From Ustulina deusta (taxonomy: Eukaryota; Ascomycota; Sordariomycetes; Xylariales; Xylariaceae): DNA of 64,000 nt. The notes under the pieces are model-generated. The model made no database searches and was not told the DNA's origin. It saw only the letters and a list, made by a program, of their open reading frames with translations. Location: positions 983,091 to 1,047,090 of the forward strand of contig JAJNNX010000014.1 of assembly GCA_023159155.1 (NCBI GenBank). Direction: 5' to 3'. The translations under genes and the position numbers were made by a program. The number at the start of each line of letters is the position of its first letter. Positions within the stretch are counted from its first letter, which is position 1. This document shows positions 22,360-35,256 of this stretch, piece after piece.

Positions 22360-24895
22360 AGTAGAGAACCTGGCGTCGACAATAGGCTTTTCTGAAAACG
22401 CGGCAGGTACGCATGCATGCCTACCACCGCATCATCACTACCGGGAAAAAGTTACTGACGGGGAATTTTTTTTTTTCAAGTATCGGTTTTGCTCGTAGAA
22501 GCTGGAGACTTGTGAGCTATCCCCAAGCTTTGTTTTATATGTATGGCTGCGCGCTGTAGTCTATTCTAACGTTTGCTTGAAACCAGAGACGATCGCGCCG
22601 AAGATGTCACGGTGCCCGGCAACGTCGGACAGGAGAGCTTATCTCGCTACGTGTGGGCCGTGACGACGACGCCACAGCAGTTCGTGGATAATCGAACGCG
22701 GACGTTCAGCCAGGGACGCGTGGTGGGCGGCAGCACTATCTTGAATGGCCGGTGTTGGACCAGAGGTCCAGTATGCTGGGGTTTCCCGTACCCCCCCTTT
22801 TTGAAGTTGGTCTCAGGAGGATGGATCAGTTGCCTAATCGTGAGAGTCTTTCTGTTACACTTGCAAACTCCCGAAACCCTGGGTTTTGTTTACCGGAAAC
22901 GGAACACCGATTATTGACTCTGGGATTCTTCAATAGGCGCGGCCGCGGACTACGACGCCTGGGAGAACTTGGGGGATCCTGGCTGGGGATGGACGGACCT
23001 GCTACCCTATTTTCTCAAGGTGCGGAAATCATCATTTCGACCCTGATTTCTATGTTTGTGATCCTGAACACTGATACACGTTCACGATGTAGTCTGAAAA
23101 CTACACGACGCACAGTAATACATCACTCTACAGTTCGCTACATGTGAATCTTACACAAGGCAAGCACGGGGGGGACAAGGACCAGTCCAAGTTGGCCTTC
23201 CGCGTTATGTTTATAACCAGACCTGTATGTGCTCGAATCAACCGATTGCTGTCTACTTATAGATTTGATTAATATGAAGCTGCCCAGACAACTTTCTCAA
23301 CGGCATCCAGGAGCTAGGCATCCCCTTCAACGAAGATCTTAATAGCGGCCACGCGACAGGCACGGGCTTGGTCTCAGGCAGCATCTTAACGCTGAACCAA
23401 TCACGAGCTGATGCCCGCACGGCATATTTGGATCCTGTCCTCCCGCGTCCTAATCTTGAGCTGTTGACTGGCCATATGGTCACGCGTGTCCTGACCGGAG
23501 CAGACGTCCCAGGACTTGTCTCAAAGGCCGGGGACTAAGCCGGGCAAAGCAATTGTCACTGGAGTTGAGGTAAAGTTGGCCGATTTCGAACCTCGTATGT
23601 TCATCTGAGCCTTTCATTGTGCCATTATCCATCCAGATTATCGGATACTGTTCCAATGACGAATTCTTCGTGTCTAGATCGCAGCGAACTCCACCGCCCC
23701 AAGATACAACGTTTATTGCAGAAAGGAAATAATTCTGGCTGCAGGAGCTATCCTGTCGCCTGTTCTGCTCCAGATCTCCGGGTTCGGGCCCGCTGGACAT
23801 CTTCACAATCTCAATGTGGATGTTTTGGTACATCTGCCTGGAGTCGGGGGCAACTTGCAAGATCATGTAATGGTCCAGCCTGTGTACAAATGTAAGAGTA
23901 GGATTTTCACTAATAGTACTGCCATCTGATGAGCTGCTAGATACGGTGCCGGATGTGTTTTCAGCCCTAGATATCATAGGAGACACGAGAGACGCTGTCA
24001 GGGAAGAGTACCTTACCAATCGTACGGGTAAGCGGATTGATTCGATCCTGCCCAGGAGGTGCCTTGACTGATACCGACAGGACCATGGACTGCGACGGTC
24101 AACGCTGTAGCTTTCCCAGCGTTCGATCAAATACCCTCGCAGCTTCTTCACCTCATTACGAACCAATCAACTGAAAATCTCCCCCCAACGTACGACGCCA
24201 CATTACGTGCTGGCTATGACGCGCAGAAAACCGAGATACGTGCTCTATTGTCCCGCCACGATGTTGCTGCTTATGAGCTTATGGCGACATATTGGGGTCA
24301 GCTGGCTGTCAGCGCAATGCATACGCTCTCTCGAGGCACAATTCATGCGCGTTCATCATCATCGATATTCAACAACGAACCGGTAATTGTTGATCCTCGG
24401 TTGTGCTCGCATGCCTTTGATTGCGAAATCGTGCGGATGGGGCTCGAGCTCAACGACCGGCTTATTGCTACTGACGCTATGGCTGCGCTGCTCCCAATGC
24501 CGCCGGCGGGGCTAAGGACTCAGGATCTGAAGGATCGGACTGCACTGATGGAAACAATTAAAAGTATGGCGCATACGGAATCCCACCCCTCGGGTACAGC
24601 GGCCATGGTGCCGCGAAGCGCCGGGGGTGTCGTCGATACGGCCCTGAGGGTATATGGGACGGGGAACTTGAGGGTGGTAGATGCCAGTGTCATGCCGCTG
24701 ATTCCCAGCGGTCATATACAGTCCGCCATTTATACCATTGCTGAGACGGTAGTGTCTTACCCCCCCTATTTCAATTGTCAATGACTGCTAAGATGCTGTA
24801 TGAATTAGGCTGCTGATATCATTAAACTGGAAAACTGGGGAAGTCGTCTGTCTCCGGCCGCTCCTCGGCCGCCATCTTCTCCACTGTGGCATTAG
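22360..24895 (+). pseudogene. GMC oxidoreductase (aryl-alcohol oxidase type), frameshifted
   Basis: GMC oxidoreductases are FAD enzymes, often secreted, that oxidise alcohols or sugars. Exon-like pieces in order: NRLSENAA (about 22362), VSVLLVEAGD (22481), RTFSQGRVVGGSTILNG (about 22697), ADYDAWENLGDPGWGWTDLLPYF (about 22949), GPVQVGLPRYVYNQT (about 23181), the long NFLNGIQELGIPFNEDL piece (23289), ILAAGAILSPVLLQISGFGP (about 23734), and the C-terminal GMC domain with ESHPSGTAAM (catalytic His) and IPSGHIQSAIYTIAE (about 24550-24750). A last exon begins after 24809 and ends at TAG 24893-24895. Single-base frame breaks occur at the T-run near 22367, the 7-G run at 23168-23174 and the GGGG at 23531-23534. 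The N-terminal GxGxxG motif is not recognisable. Sequencing error in the homopolymers is the alternative to decay. Confidence 0.75.
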
Positions 24896-27800
24896 AGCAT
24901 GGATAGAGAATTGCTTGTTTGAAACGAGCGGCTGTGAGTGGCCAGGAGGGATCTGGATCTTGTAAGGTATCGTGAAATTCTTCACGTTGATACGACACGC
25001 TACAGACACGCAGAGTCGAAAGCGTCACTGTCCGGGGCAACAGTGTATTGGGTCAGTAGCTCTGAGACATATGACAGAGCTTTCGGTAGGGAGACATTCA
25101 AAGCAAAGATCTCGTTAGTGGTATGTAGTTATCATGAGATGACATCCCCCCTACGGAGATATGGCGGACGATGTGGTTTGGACTTGATGCTTTGATTAGT
25201 ATCGGCACAACTGCTTGCCTCGAGAATACCGTGTGCTTGCATGTGGTAATGTCTCGACGGATGCGCATTCAGGCCCCATCCAATCCGCTCAAGCTACGAT
25301 TACCAGAGCGTAATATGTAGTTTGTCGAAGAGATACCGTAGATTGATGTGGCCATTGGATGTTTGTCTACCATGTACCCAGGTAGCTTCAGCCAGGGAAA
25401 CAGGTAATGGATGTGGCTGGATGGCTAAGCCAATTAGATGATCGGAATCCGCATCGAATTTATTATTCCCATTGCCTCAGCGAGGGGATTTTTTGATTGG
25501 CTGAATCACACAACTACCTAGTTTTGCTGCCACTTGGCAAGGACCCACCCATACAATCAGCCAGGCACCAGGGTGCCGTTCCTCGGCCTATAAATATATG
25601 CCCTCCTTCCCACCCTCTTATGTCTTTCTTCTTCTTCTTTTTTCTTCATACTTACCTTGAGGGACCATTTGAAGCTCCGGAATTTCGAGTGGTAGGACAA
25701 GAGACCTGCATTGCACAGCGCGGAGTTAACTGTTCTGTATTATCCTTCGGGATCGTACTCCTCGCAATTTTTGATGTCTTAACCTTTCGTTTTCGTCGTG
25801 TGCATTACCGTGTGTAGTGCCATGAGGAAGACCAGGCATATTCCCCTCTCCTTTTCCTTGGATCCACAGCCGATGGAGTGTGCTGCCTTAGGTAGGTTTC
25901 CTGGTCTTGTGCATTGAATCCCACATTGGTGCGGAGTATGCTTGGCCTCAATGTTTAAATAAAGTAACAAGTCATGTGTTCTAGCAGGGTAGTCGACCCA
26001 GGCAGACATGGACCATGTGGCGTAGATATTCTCCACTCAGACTTGAGCCATTTCCGTCATATCCGAAGTCATGCCATCCCATCATAGCTACCCGGATGGG
26101 TATCTCCATTACGTAGGCTCATTTGATGCCGGTGTAGCCATCCACAAAACATCGCACAATGCCACTGCTGTGCTATAATGATTCGTTCACTTTGCCAGAA
26201 TGCCGGTGTTCATGTATCTCGAGCCAGATGGTAGCCAATTGCGTTGATAAACCCTATCGACCCATCTTTCGCAAGCACCCCACGGAATTGGATTATCTGC
26301 ACCGCCCCCCTGCCTTCTTGGTCATCTGTTTGCTTCTCGAGCTTCTCATCCGTCGCCACGGATGCACGCGCATCATGCAACACACAGCTTTGAAGGATAT
26401 CGCGCGGGTCGAAAAGCGGTGAGGGTGACCGTGTCTGTGTGGCTTTCCCTCACGTGTGAGTGTTGATTGGGGGATTTCAGCGATCGGAATGTTGCCAGTC
26501 AATTCGCGCTCGGCTCCTCCGTGGTCAATGATTTCGTCATGCCATTAATACCACAGTAACGAAAGTAAAACATCCGTCGCCCGATGTGGATGTCTTGTCG
26601 AGTGACTAATAGGTATCTAAAATAAATTTCGACGCCGAGCCGCCTGTCCAAAAGGGTACAACTACACATGAGGGATAAAGTTCAGCCTAACTCGCGACGG
26701 CGAGGAGTCCATTCGGGATCTTCCCAGTACATGGCGATATCTGACACAGCAACTTGTGACTACTCTTTTACCTATAGTACGCGGCCGTTTCGCGTCCCAC
26801 ACAGGTACTATGTAGATGCAAAACCCCCCTTCTCCAAAACCCAAAAAAAAACCCCCCAATAGACCTGGAGTGTAGGGAGGTAGTAGTCATCGAGAAGGGC
26901 CTCCAGGCAGCGTCCAGGCTTCCAAATAAAAGTGGTCATCATATGACGGAGGCAACTGTGTCACAGCAGGTTGCTTACCATTCACTAATGCATCTTAGTG
27001 CAGAGGAGGCCGGGCATAGCTAATCAGGAGCGTGCAACGAAGTGTCATATAGCTGGGTAGGACCAACACTGTCTTCCAACGAGAGCTTTATCTTCCTGTC
27101 GATCGATGTGCTCAGGCAGTCTTATTGGCTGTGATATCGCCCGGCTTCTTTATTGCACGATCGCCATGGAAAAGCTACTCCAGTACAGACCAGTCACCAA
27201 TATCACCTAACCTAGGTATGTAATTATATCGGCCTCTGCATGAATCAGTCTGCCTAGAATGGTTGGTCGAACCCTGTTGGTAAGACTAAATGGCCAGCGA
27301 ACCAGCTGTGCCAACATAACTTGTTTTCGCGACGCAGTAGATATTCGGGAACATACACCCGCAGGGAAGACTGCCTTTTCCGAATCGTCTGCAATGGCAT
27401 CAATCGCTTTCCACTCTATTACACAGCTAGATCTGCACGTAAGATACCATCGACGGACTCTCTGGTGCTCTGTTCACCCTACATGCGTCCATCAAACATC
27501 AAAGCCCCCAACTGCGGCTGTTTTGCCAACAAAACTTGCCCTCCCGACCGCTGCACCGAAGAACACGGAGTATCGGATCACAGTCCGTTATGACATCCGG
27601 CCTCGAATAAGGATCGGTGTAGGGTAATCGAAGAGGAGGCTCACTTCTCAACCGTGACCATTATTACCTTTCGATCCGAATCGTTAGAGCCGAGAGCATT
27701 GTTCTGTAGAGTGGCATGTGGCGCCGTCACCATAGCTTTCAGAGTCGCTGGTTATAGTGTAGCCGAAGCATGAGTTTACCGGACTTGGAAGCGAAAGTCG

Positions 27801-30369
27801 GCCGTCGCACGCATTCGACTATCACGCCCAAGACATTTCTTGCCTACAAGACCTACACATCATCAAGGCTTTAGCGTACACTAAATCAAAGACCTAAAGC
27901 CTGAGGCGTCAAGAATGCACTTTTGGGCTTTTGGGCTGACAATGGGGGGAATCTCGGTCGGCTCAGGAATGGCTCGTGCTGTAAGACAAGGGACAAGGGG
28001 TCTAGGAAGGGGAAAAGGACAGGGAATAGGGGACAAGGATTCAGGCGAGGTGAGCTCTGCAACCGTAAAGTGGCACTGATTGGCTGATAAGACGTATCGA
28101 ACCGATGCACACCATGCACACACCACATTTTAGGACTAGCCTTTGCGCCTAAGGCCTACCTATCTAAGGTGAGTGAGTGGGTCACTTTTCATTTCCCCCC
28201 TGTCTCTGCGCTGCCCCCACCTGACTCTGCCACTCTCCGACTACAGTACACACAGTCCACTACCTACTGTCCGTTGTATCATACACTCTGCCCAGCTTTG
28301 CCCACCTTTCGTATTTCCCCATTCATTCAACTGTGCCCACCCCCGAGACCTTGGACACAATGCTGGCCATTGCGTCGATGCTGAACTCCTGACTACTCTA
28401 TGTGCCTGCCTACCAGGAGGTAGGTAGAATGTCTTGTGCGCGCAGACTTGCGACCGCTCCTCTTCCCCCCTCTACCTTACAGTCCCTACCTTTCTCCTCC
28501 ATACCAAGCCGAATCTCACCCTCGTCTTTCATGTGTTCTAGCCGACTCAGCCAAACTCTCGTGTTTTAGATGTACAACATCCGTCCATCTGTGACGACTA
28601 TTCCCTTGCCCTTGTCCCTCTGTCGGATTGTCTGTCAACATTGAACAACGCAACAAAAAGCACGCGACAGGTGGGTGTGTTTTCTCCCAGCCATTTCTGG
28701 ATACCCATTTTTGGATACCCATTTCTTGGTTCGTCTCATCGATCTTCAGTTGTCGCATCTTGTTCTTTTCCCTCTCATTTTCCTTCTGCCCATCCTCATT
28801 TTCCACTCAACACCAGCTGCCTGTCGGTTGCGGAGGCTTTTCCCAGTTGGTACAGCAGACACCAAGCAGGCAGCTACCCCGCCTGGTCACCTTACCAGTC
28901 CACAGTGGTTGGCTCGCTGACTGGCTGGCTGGCTGCCCCTCTGCGCGCTACCGCCTAAGGGCGCTGCTAGCCAGGTAGGTACCTTTATTGTTCTCACGTC
29001 TTCTCCTCTCACCATAGTTGCGAGGACGAGGGTTATAGCAACACACGGTAATTCTCGCGATGTCGACTCCCCTGATCGATGCAACCGGTTACTGGCAGCC
29101 CAGTAAATCTCTTTTTTCCTCTGTTGCCGAGTCCACCCGGCTTTTCGTTTTTTTTTCCCACCATCAAATGAATATTTGTTGTTGTGTCGTATATCGTACC
29201 GATGTACGCAAGAAACGTACTTCTTCAAGTATTCCGCTTAGCCTGAGCTTGTGCCGGGACGCACATACCACCTTACCGACATGGTACATCACGTAGGTAT
29301 TTTTATCTTATTTTTTTCTCCCGTCTTTCTGGCTCGCGGCTGGGTCGACGCACTGTGCCGATTATGCCAATAGCACTGTATTGGCACTGGCAATTGGCAC
29401 TCGGTCCTGCACGGGGTCCCATTCCCCCAACAGCCGCTGGCTTTTGCGGTGCTTGACTGTCCCTCCTCCCTCTCGCTCTCACCCTGTCGTGGCACTAGGG
29501 ACTGTACCTGCTACCATCCCAGCGCCAGTACAGTTTATAGTACCTAGGTAGGTGTACTAGGTTAGTCCACTACCTAGATAGAGTACCTAAGGTATCTAGC
29601 TTGTAGCAGGCAATTTCGTCTGTCTCTACCAACCAAACTGTTTTGGCTGGTTTCCTGTTCCTCCCTCACCAACCACACGCACACACCACCATACACGCAA
29701 CTCAACTCGTCCCTCGCCTTCTTCCTCTCTCCATCCTCCTTTTCCACCTGGAACAATCAATCAACGCCGCCAAAGACTCGTCTTCCTCGCGTGCAACACC
29801 TCGAATGTTTCGGAAACGACACTACCTTTACTTGATCTCGAGTCATCTCTCGCTTCCGATTCGCTCCAGTCTCATTCTTCCTCGAGGCGCATCGTCCCTC
29901 GTCGAACCCTTTCGTCGAACCTTTTCTTCCTGCCACGATCTGCTGCGCGACTCTCGACCCTTTTCGTTTCGTCCTTGTGTGTTTACATTTCCTACGCGGT
30001 CTTGTCTCTCTTTCACAGCATTTTTCGTCGGCGAACCCGCAGTAGTGTCTCGTGTCTGAAAACCTCGAAATCTCTTTTGTTCTTGTTGTCCTCTTTGTGC
30101 CGCTCCCGCCGCCATCACCGCCGTTACCGCCACACCGAGTCTTGCACGTATCGACCATAACTGGCCTCACTACCACTCACAGCAATTGCGACCTCGGTAA
30201 CGCTCGACGCATGACCTCCACACGAACCATCTCGCTACGAGACTACACTCGAGGACCACGTTATTGGCGCGTCGAAACACCATTCGTCGTCATGCCACCC
30301 GTAGCTTCAAGATAAAATATCTTATCACTGCCACCTCGACATCTCACTCCGTGAGGTGTGTGTTAGATT
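24896..30369. other. Long gene-free stretch, then leader of the Set3-like gene
   Basis: No gene is recognised over about 5.4 kb. A TATA-like CCTATAAATATAT at about 25588 is followed by a 66-codon frame with no family resemblance. From about 28430 to 30330 the plus strand is strongly pyrimidine-rich (TCT/CCT tracts), the usual look of a long fungal promoter and 5' leader, here belonging to the Set3-like gene. CTAGGTAGGTA-type short repeats are scattered (28975, 29543, 29570). Confidence 0.55.
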
Positions 30370-33180
30370 ATGACAGAAAAGCCCCCTTCCCTCCTTACGC
30401 AAACATCGACTCCGAGTCAGACGGCCGTCCTCAGTCCTCAGTCCGCACCCGCCCTATTCAATCATGTGCCCAACAAGACTCTGGCGCCGGCAGAAGAAGA
30501 GCCATATACGATCAAGTGTATCTGCGACTTCACTGACGATGACGGGAGTACGATATACTGCGAACTTTGCGATACATGGCAGCATATCAAATGTTACTAC
30601 CCCCATAACATGGTTGAGGTTCACCGAGATGACTTCAATCATTCCTGCGTGGAATGTAACCCACGAATGTTGGATCGACCGCGGGCCAACGAGCGCCCGA
30701 TTTTGCGACAGTCGAACGGAACCCGTTCCGACATCTCGGAACGAAAGACTACCAAACGCCCTCCACCCAAGGGCCAGAAGAAGAAGGCCAGACCCACGGA
30801 TCTAGGATTGAACAGCCATAGTGGCCCCGAAAACAACCCCCAACAACCCAATGATCCCGTTCACTCGCACCAGCACAAGAAATCTAAGAGTTCTCACCGT
30901 CCTAGTCAATCCGTTAGTTCCCAGGCCGCCAAACGCAGCCCTCCACACGGCCAAAAGACAACCAACCTACACGGCCACCCTCCCAGTCCAGCGACTACAC
31001 CTTCAGATCTTCCTCATGAATTTGAGATACATAATTATTCAAGCGGATTTATGGATTTATACAAAGAGGACCGAGACGTCGCAATTGTCCAGACGAATTC
31101 GTTTGCGAGCTTGATAATATCTAACCTGCTCTCGTTATGGTTGCGAGACAGCGAAAAGTTAAGGCAAGAGACCGGGTGGGATTATGGGGATGTTTTCCAA
31201 TCTCTACCACCTAATATCGATACAGTCAAGGGCTCACCTCAAGTTCGCTCAAAGAAGCTGCCAGTGGGTTCTGATACCATCGCTCACTGGCAGTATTTAG
31301 CTTCCCCACAGGCAGTTGATAAGAACATCCTTCTCGTCGAGCTTAATGGTCAAATCGGCATTCAGAAGGACTATTGTCAAGACCCGAGTAACCGATGGCA
31401 AGACCTCTCTTCTCCATTGCCATTCGTCTTCTTCCACCCAATGCTCCCATTATACATCGACACCCGAAAAGAAGGTTCCCAAGCTCGATATGTACGACGA
31501 AGCTGTAAGCCAAACGCCACCCTAGACACGTATCTCTCAGAGGGCTCCGAGTATCATTTTTGGCTTGTGAGCGACCGACCCATCAACGCTAATGAACAAA
31601 TAACGATCCCGTGGGAGTTCAACCTGCAAAAAGACGTTGCAAGGCGGTGGCTTCAACTACTGGGTCTTAGCGACGACGTGGATAAGCAACCCGAGTTTAA
31701 TGAGAAGGAGACAGAGACCTATCAGAGCATTGCTGCTTGGGTGCACACTATACTCTCTGAATATGGTGGGTGTGCTTGTGACCTAGGACCTGAATGCGCA
31801 TTCGCTCGATTTCACAGAACCTACATTGCGCGGGCGCAGGGCAAGGAAAAGGGTTCGAGGCAGAAGAAGGCTCGCAAATCCAAAACCGGCAACGTCTCAC
31901 CAACCAGCACGGGGCAGGCGACGAATAGTCGCGCGCCCAGTGAGGGCCGTGCCGAGGATGGTGTAGACAACGATTCTGCATCTTCGAGAAGTAAACCGCC
32001 GAGTCGCGATATGACGCCAGCACCACGTCAGGGCTCGTTCGATACATTGGGTGTCTTGACTGAACTAACAGACCGAGACAAACGCAAGGTTCAGATGGTT
32101 GAAGATTCGTTTCGCCGCATGGAACAACAGCAACCTCCAAGGAAGAAAAAGCGAACCTCGGATGGAACTAGTAGCGGGACATCGGGTACCACAACGAAAA
32201 CTAAGTCGAAAAGCGCGTCAACAAGTACAGAGATGACTCATGGTGCGATGGAAGGTCGATATGTAGATGCTGGTACCTCAGGCAGCGTTGGCGGTTCGCC
32301 TATCAGCGCCGTGTCACCAACATCCGTATATCCAGTCAACCAGCCGGACCAACAACGTAATTCAGTCTCACTCCCCCCGCGTAATACTTCGCAAGGTCCC
32401 CGCCCAGAGTATTGCGATGTAGCTGTGCAGACAGATCCAGTGGATGGGGCGTGGTTCAGCGATGAGCGAGCGACCAAAAAACCAAGGAGGGTTGTTTCAC
32501 TATCCAAGCGGCTGCTGGAAAGTAGGCACCGGCTCCGAGCTGAGGATGATTCGCGTCGCACAAGTATAGCTGCCTCTCCGACCTCAGTAGTATCAGCCAT
32601 GGTCAAGATGGGCCTGGACTCCCCCACAACGGAGCAAACGAGCACCACCACCACGGTCCCAACTCCTGAAACGGCCAACATTACAACAATGCGGCGTGAG
32701 TCAACAGCCACGGCGGTATCTGAGGATATAATTATGAATGATGCCCCGATAGCTTCACCTCCCAGCACTAAAATCGCAACCGTCAATGGATCGACACCCC
32801 CAAAAGCTACCAAAGCGAAATCGCCCGAACTTCGGGTTCAGTTGCCCCCAGTTCCCGCGTTCAATAGCTCGTCGGTAGTGAGTTCGACAATAACGCCCGT
32901 GTCCGCGAATGGGAGCATGGTCCAATCGCCCTTCTCTTCGAGTAATCTTCACAACCCATTTGTACCTCCACCCGTTAACGGCGTCGCTGTGCAACCGAGT
33001 CCTGTGAAGAAGAAGCTAAGTTTGAGCGAGTACACTAAAAGTCGGACGAACAAAGCCGCCGCTGCGAAATCATCAGCTTCCTTAAAGCCACCTACGATTA
33101 TTGAAGACGCCAAATCGCCAATCAGCACAGACACTGTCATGTCTGAATCTCCAGTTATTGAGAAGAGCGTCGAGCCTTGA
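30370..33180 (+). CDS. Set3-like PHD finger and SET domain protein
   Basis: Single coding exon, 936 residues. A PHD finger spans about residues 48-97 with ligands Cys50, Cys52, Cys64, Cys67, His72, Cys75, Cys93 and Cys96 (IKCICDFTDDDGSTIYCELCDTWQHIKCYY). A SET domain spans about 220-420, recognisable by YVRRSCKPNATLDTYL (about 373-388) and NEQITIPWEF. A cysteine-containing segment (GGCACDLGPECAFARFH) follows near residue 465. This PHD-then-SET order is that of yeast Set3 and animal MLL5/UpSET, whose SET domains are thought to lack methyltransferase activity and which act in a histone deacetylase complex. The C-terminal half is Ser/Thr/Pro/Lys-rich and disordered. The start is the first ATG before the PHD finger. 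Enzyme inactivity here is inferred from the family. Confidence 0.88.
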   Translation: MTEKPPSLLTQTSTPSQTAVLSPQSAPALFNHVPNKTLAPAEEEPYTIKCICDFTDDDGSTIYCELCDTWQHIKCYYPHNMVEVHRDDFNHSCVECNPRMLDRPRANERPILRQSNGTRSDISERKTTKRPPPKGQKKKARPTDLGLNSHSGPENNPQQPNDPVHSHQHKKSKSSHRPSQSVSSQAAKRSPPHGQKTTNLHGHPPSPATTPSDLPHEFEIHNYSSGFMDLYKEDRDVAIVQTNSFASLIISNLLSLWLRDSEKLRQETGWDYGDVFQSLPPNIDTVKGSPQVRSKKLPVGSDTIAHWQYLASPQAVDKNILLVELNGQIGIQKDYCQDPSNRWQDLSSPLPFVFFHPMLPLYIDTRKEGSQARYVRRSCKPNATLDTYLSEGSEYHFWLVSDRPINANEQITIPWEFNLQKDVARRWLQLLGLSDDVDKQPEFNEKETETYQSIAAWVHTILSEYGGCACDLGPECAFARFHRTYIARAQGKEKGSRQKKARKSKTGNVSPTSTGQATNSRAPSEGRAEDGVDNDSASSRSKPPSRDMTPAPRQGSFDTLGVLTELTDRDKRKVQMVEDSFRRMEQQQPPRKKKRTSDGTSSGTSGTTTKTKSKSASTSTEMTHGAMEGRYVDAGTSGSVGGSPISAVSPTSVYPVNQPDQQRNSVSLPPRNTSQGPRPEYCDVAVQTDPVDGAWFSDERATKKPRRVVSLSKRLLESRHRLRAEDDSRRTSIAASPTSVVSAMVKMGLDSPTTEQTSTTTTVPTPETANITTMRRESTATAVSEDIIMNDAPIASPPSTKIATVNGSTPPKATKAKSPELRVQLPPVPAFNSSSVVSSTITPVSANGSMVQSPFSSSNLHNPFVPPPVNGVAVQPSPVKKKLSLSEYTKSRTNKAAAAKSSASLKPPTIIEDAKSPISTDTVMSESPVIEKSVEP

Positions 33181-34507
33181 ACAGGCATTAAGGCGTCAGT
33201 CTCATCCAAATTTCTTCGTCGTAGAAAGACCGAGGCTGTCAAATGTGCATAGCCCGTTAAGCCACGCTTCTGAGCGATTTTTCAATGTGTCCTTCACGGG
33301 TTGGGGACCAGTTGTTCCGATATGGCTGGGCAACCATGATAATGATTCAAGGTTATTTTCATGTCCGGCGTTGGGGACGATGACTTCAATCACGGCGTAT
33401 AATTTGGAAGGGATCGTGGACATTCAGATCCTAAGACGATTTCACCAGACGACATACTGGCTATTCAGTTGGCTTGCACAGTGTCATGTGAGCAGTCCGA
33501 GCTTGCCGGGTTCGCTTCCGTTCGATTTGTGGGTCGGGAGCCCACGAGCCCACGAGGATCCGATCGAGATTCGTGGTACTGGTGTTGTGACAACCAGGCA
33601 TTTCCACGACACTTCTAAACGTGAGGTGGAGTCGGACAATGGAATAGCAGGCTACTGCCAAAAGCCGCTAAGACGGCCGTATATGTACTACTATAAAGGC
33701 GGCACAAATGCCTCGGGTAAAAAGGACTTTACGACGACTTGTATGTATTGAAATGCATGAGTAGGAGCGTGACAGAAAAGCGTTTTTGGTTGGGGGCACT
33801 ACGTGGCTCGTTAGCTATAAGCGAGCCGGGATTGAGGCCAGGAACGAAGGGAGGGCCAACAAGCCTCCCTGAGAAAGAATCTAAGAAAATCTCAAGTCAC
33901 CACTTGGGCCTGAACGTTCTGTTGTGATCTGCTGGGCGTTTTCGCCCTTCCCCCTTAAATATGTGATGTGTGCATTCAAAGAAGAGGTGAGGCAGGTCTT
34001 TAGTTAGACCCCCGTGGTGATGCGGCCATCTCTTAAGTTATATATAATTGATGGATGTGGATGGGGGTGTGGGTGGTGACATAAGATAGATTGATTGATC
34101 AGGCCACGCCTGACCGAAAACCGAAATGTTGCGCGGGGTGTCTAGGGTACGCAGCCCCCATGGAGATGACGGGGATTTTGATTGGCGAGTCCCGCTTTGG
34201 ATGGAGAGACTTTACTATAACTGGGAAGTTAGCTAGGTAGGGGAGTGCAGGGGCTCGCTCAGGTTTCTGGTACATGTAAAGTACATGTAGTAGGAGTCTG
34301 GTAGTATAGGTAGGTCATGTAGATAGATAGATACCTAGATGGAAAGTTAGCGTAGGTAGGTAGGTACCTGTGTAAGTAACTAAATAAGGGGGGCGGAATG
34401 TTGGGTTTGTTGTTGAAGTCTGTCGTGATAGGTTTTGGATGGCGTGGGGAGGTAGGTAGGTAGTGTCGACTAGAGGGGGACGCAAGGGTATGTATGTATG
34501 TGTCTGC

Positions 34508-34536
34508 TTGTTGTTGTTGTTGTTGTTGTTGTTGTT
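34508..34536. repeat. (TTG)n microsatellite
   Basis: About nine uninterrupted TTG units. Confidence 0.95.
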
Positions 34537-35190
34537 TCCTTGTGTGAGATGAGATGGTTCGGGTGAGTGAGGAGGGAGTTGTGTTATGGAAGGGGTAGAG
34601 GACGCGAGGGGAGAGGAGAGGTAGCGTTGGGAGGGAAGTAAGGGGGTATAGTATATGTTCCCAGGAAGGTTTGGTATGGTTGGTGGTGTTAGCTTCTCCG
34701 GCTTTAGAGTTGGCCGGCGTGACGGCGGGATGGGTTTGGTCTCGGAGAAAGGCCACGAGGTCGTGTATCGGTGTGTTGTTGTTATTGTTGACTGTCGTCG
34801 TCGTCGTCGTCGTATATTGACGAGATACCATCCTCGGTGCCGGCAACTCTGCTCCATGAGAAGAGAGACCAGTAAGTAAGTAGCCAGCCAGCCAGCCCTT
34901 CGGGAAGAACACCGTCTGACGGGTATCGCTTTACGACGACCCGAACATGTCGTGCGGGCTGTTGGAAGCAGAGCTGCGATAGTTGGCATGGTGTTGTCTA
35001 CAATGCAGACGGGAGGAGAAGGACGGGTGTTTAAAAGGATGGATGGATGGGCTTACGAGGACGTCGAGCATTAGCCACCCCCCTCTCCCTCTCCCTCCCT
35101 TTAAGTTTGCTTAGAACAGACGAAGCGAGGAGGTGAGGCGCCGACACTAGTGGTGAGTGACTAAGTAGAGACGCGAAGTTTCTTTGTTTT

Positions 35191-35256
35191 TCTCTCTTTC
35201 TCTCTTTCTCTCTTTCTCTCTCGCTCTCTCTCTCACGCACACACACACTCTCTTTC
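35191..35256. repeat. TCTTTC/CT microsatellite
   Basis: A pyrimidine-only tract of TCTCTTTC units grades into CT and then CA repeats. Confidence 0.95.

Noticed and set aside
25588..25817. TATA-like sequence followed by a 66-codon frame
   Set aside because: The ATG is only about 30 bp from the TATA, the frame has a poly-Phe start and no family or signal-peptide logic I trust.
32238..32813. 191-codon minus-strand frame
   Set aside because: Antisense of the Ser/Thr-rich tail of the Set3-like protein; no family resemblance.
33101..33751. 216-codon plus-strand frame after the Set3-like gene
   Set aside because: It starts inside the Set3-like gene in another frame and runs through the 3' flank, without splice sites or a recognisable domain.
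34259..34989. Minus-strand frames of 217 and 224 codons
   Set aside because: They are built from TTG, CGT and TAGG simple repeats and show poly-Asn/Gln/Thr tracts, not a protein family.
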